Shown here one piece after another: positions 63,466 through 64,000 of a stretch of 64,000 bases of DNA. The stretch comes from CADEED01 sp963711635 (GTDB taxonomy: Bacteria > Pseudomonadota > Gammaproteobacteria > Steroidobacterales > Steroidobacteraceae): the NCBI GenBank assembly GCA_963711635.1, contig CAVQEZ010000005.1:620001-684000 (forward strand), written 5' to 3'. Numbering within the stretch: the first letter of the stretch is position 1; each line of letters begins with the position of its first letter. Both the position numbers and the translations under genes were made by a program. Under the pieces are notes generated by a model, which saw only the letters and a list, made by a program, of their open reading frames with translations, ran no database searches and had not been told where the DNA came from.

Positions 63466-63869
63466 CAAGGTTCGTCCTTCACTGGTTTCCCGCTGGAGAG
63501 ATTCTCCGGCGTGGGGATCCGGCCGCCGGCCAGCATCATCTTGCCGTACTCCTCCTTGGGCATGCCGCACATCATGCCGGCCACGTCCTGGAAGGTGAGG
63601 CCGTCGCAGAACGCGATCTTGATGGTGTAGTAGATGTTGCCGCCCACCTTCAACATGCCTAACCAGTCGCGCTCGAGCACCGCTGCCTTCTGCTCGGGGG
63701 TCAACGGGAACCGGTCGAGGTAGGCCGCTTCATCGGCCTTGAACGCCTTGCGGTTCTCGGGATCGTTGAGCGACATGCAGAACATGTTGAGGTGATATCC
63801 GACACGGCCGCGCTCCGCGTCGTACACGTAGGTTCCGGGAATGTCTTCGTAGTCGCGCGGCGCGCCCAT
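63465..63869 (-). CDS. ligA: Protocatechuate 4,5-dioxygenase alpha subunit
   Basis: The ATG at 63869, behind AGAGGAAATC, gives 134 residues (MGAPRDYEDIPGTYVYDAER). FCMSLNDPENRKAFKADEAA, LTPEQKAAVLERDWLGMLKV, GGNIYYTIKIAFCDGLTFQD and MMCGMPKEEY are all LigA hallmarks. The subunit lines the active site of LigB and stabilises it. Its stop overlaps the ligB start (TGATG). The 131 bases upstream to the window edge hold no complete gene; the promoter should be there. Confidence 0.95.
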   Translation of the reverse strand: MGAPRDYEDIPGTYVYDAERGRVGYHLNMFCMSLNDPENRKAFKADEAAYLDRFPLTPEQKAAVLERDWLGMLKVGGNIYYTIKIAFCDGLTFQDVAGMMCGMPKEEYGKMMLAGGRIPTPENLSSGKPVKDEP

Positions 63870-64000
63870 GATTTCCTCTCGCCAGGGATAGTGCGGCAGC
63901 ATGCATAACGCGTGCCGCCGCGTGCTCGATGATGACCGAAACGCTTTCGACCTCGAGCGAACGGATTGTATAGGCGGCGGCTCAGAAATCGAGCGGCGCC

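Noticed and set aside
63982..64000. Possible 3' end of another minus-strand gene (…APLDF then TGA)
   Set aside because: Only 19 bases are visible, too short to support a gene.

Overview
The window is about 64 kb of GC-rich, densely coded DNA from a Gram-negative proteobacterium. The outer-membrane TamA/TamB pair, the thrS-infC-rpmI-rplT-pheS-pheT-ihfA-merR block, MotA/MotB, a MacB-type exporter and several Tat-exported enzymes point to a gammaproteobacterium. An environmental, aromatic-degrading lineage such as the Steroidobacter/Xanthomonadales side is my guess from gene content only. I see no rRNA, phage, plasmid, insertion sequence or CRISPR array; there are two tRNA genes.

Layout. 1-5.5 kb: the 3' part of a Ser/Thr kinase with TPR repeats and a small exported protein, a convergent exported RraA-like protein, then a hybrid histidine kinase. 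5.5-12.8 kb: a PepSY membrane protein, tRNA-Val, a broken 28-residue membrane peptide, tamA-tamB and a small iron-permease-like protein. 12.9-17.6 kb: a non-homologous end-joining block (ligase D and Ku) followed by a Gfo/Idh/MocA oxidoreductase. 17.8-25 kb: the translation and nucleoid operon. 25-30 kb: a DUF2950/DUF3300 pair, a sodium:solute symporter, two small Cys-containing proteins and tRNA-Pro. 30-39 kb: an M23-like protein, a PAS kinase, a broken serine-acetyltransferase-like gene, motA-motB, a serine beta-lactamase-fold lipoprotein, a YgaP-like membrane protein and a receiver-kinase. 39-45 kb: a receiver-PAS-GAF-GGDEF-EAL protein and a three-gene MacA/MacB-type exporter. 45-53 kb: exported sugar- and acid-type enzymes around glycogen phosphorylase. 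53-59.4 kb: a GNAT acetyltransferase, a LytS/LytR-type two-component pair, a molybdenum hydroxylase (two subunits) and a B3-type metallo-beta-lactamase. 59.4-64 kb: an aromatic block with pobA, a divergent LysR regulator and ligA-ligB-ligC. It would convert 4-hydroxybenzoate to protocatechuate, cleave the ring at the 4,5 position and oxidise the semialdehyde.

Two patterns cut across the window. First, a family of paired palindromes (core GGGGTC-N-GACCCC, often with a CTAGCAAATGG spacer) sits almost flush against stop codons at five gene ends, mostly between convergent genes. One pair keeps its stem through matched substitutions. Second, at least six single-base insertions split otherwise well-conserved reading frames (thrS, a MacA-like adaptor, a serine-acetyltransferase-like gene twice, an iron-permease-like gene and a 28-residue peptide). 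Because thrS is essential, base-level errors in the assembled sequence are the simplest explanation, and these genes should be read as probably intact until checked.
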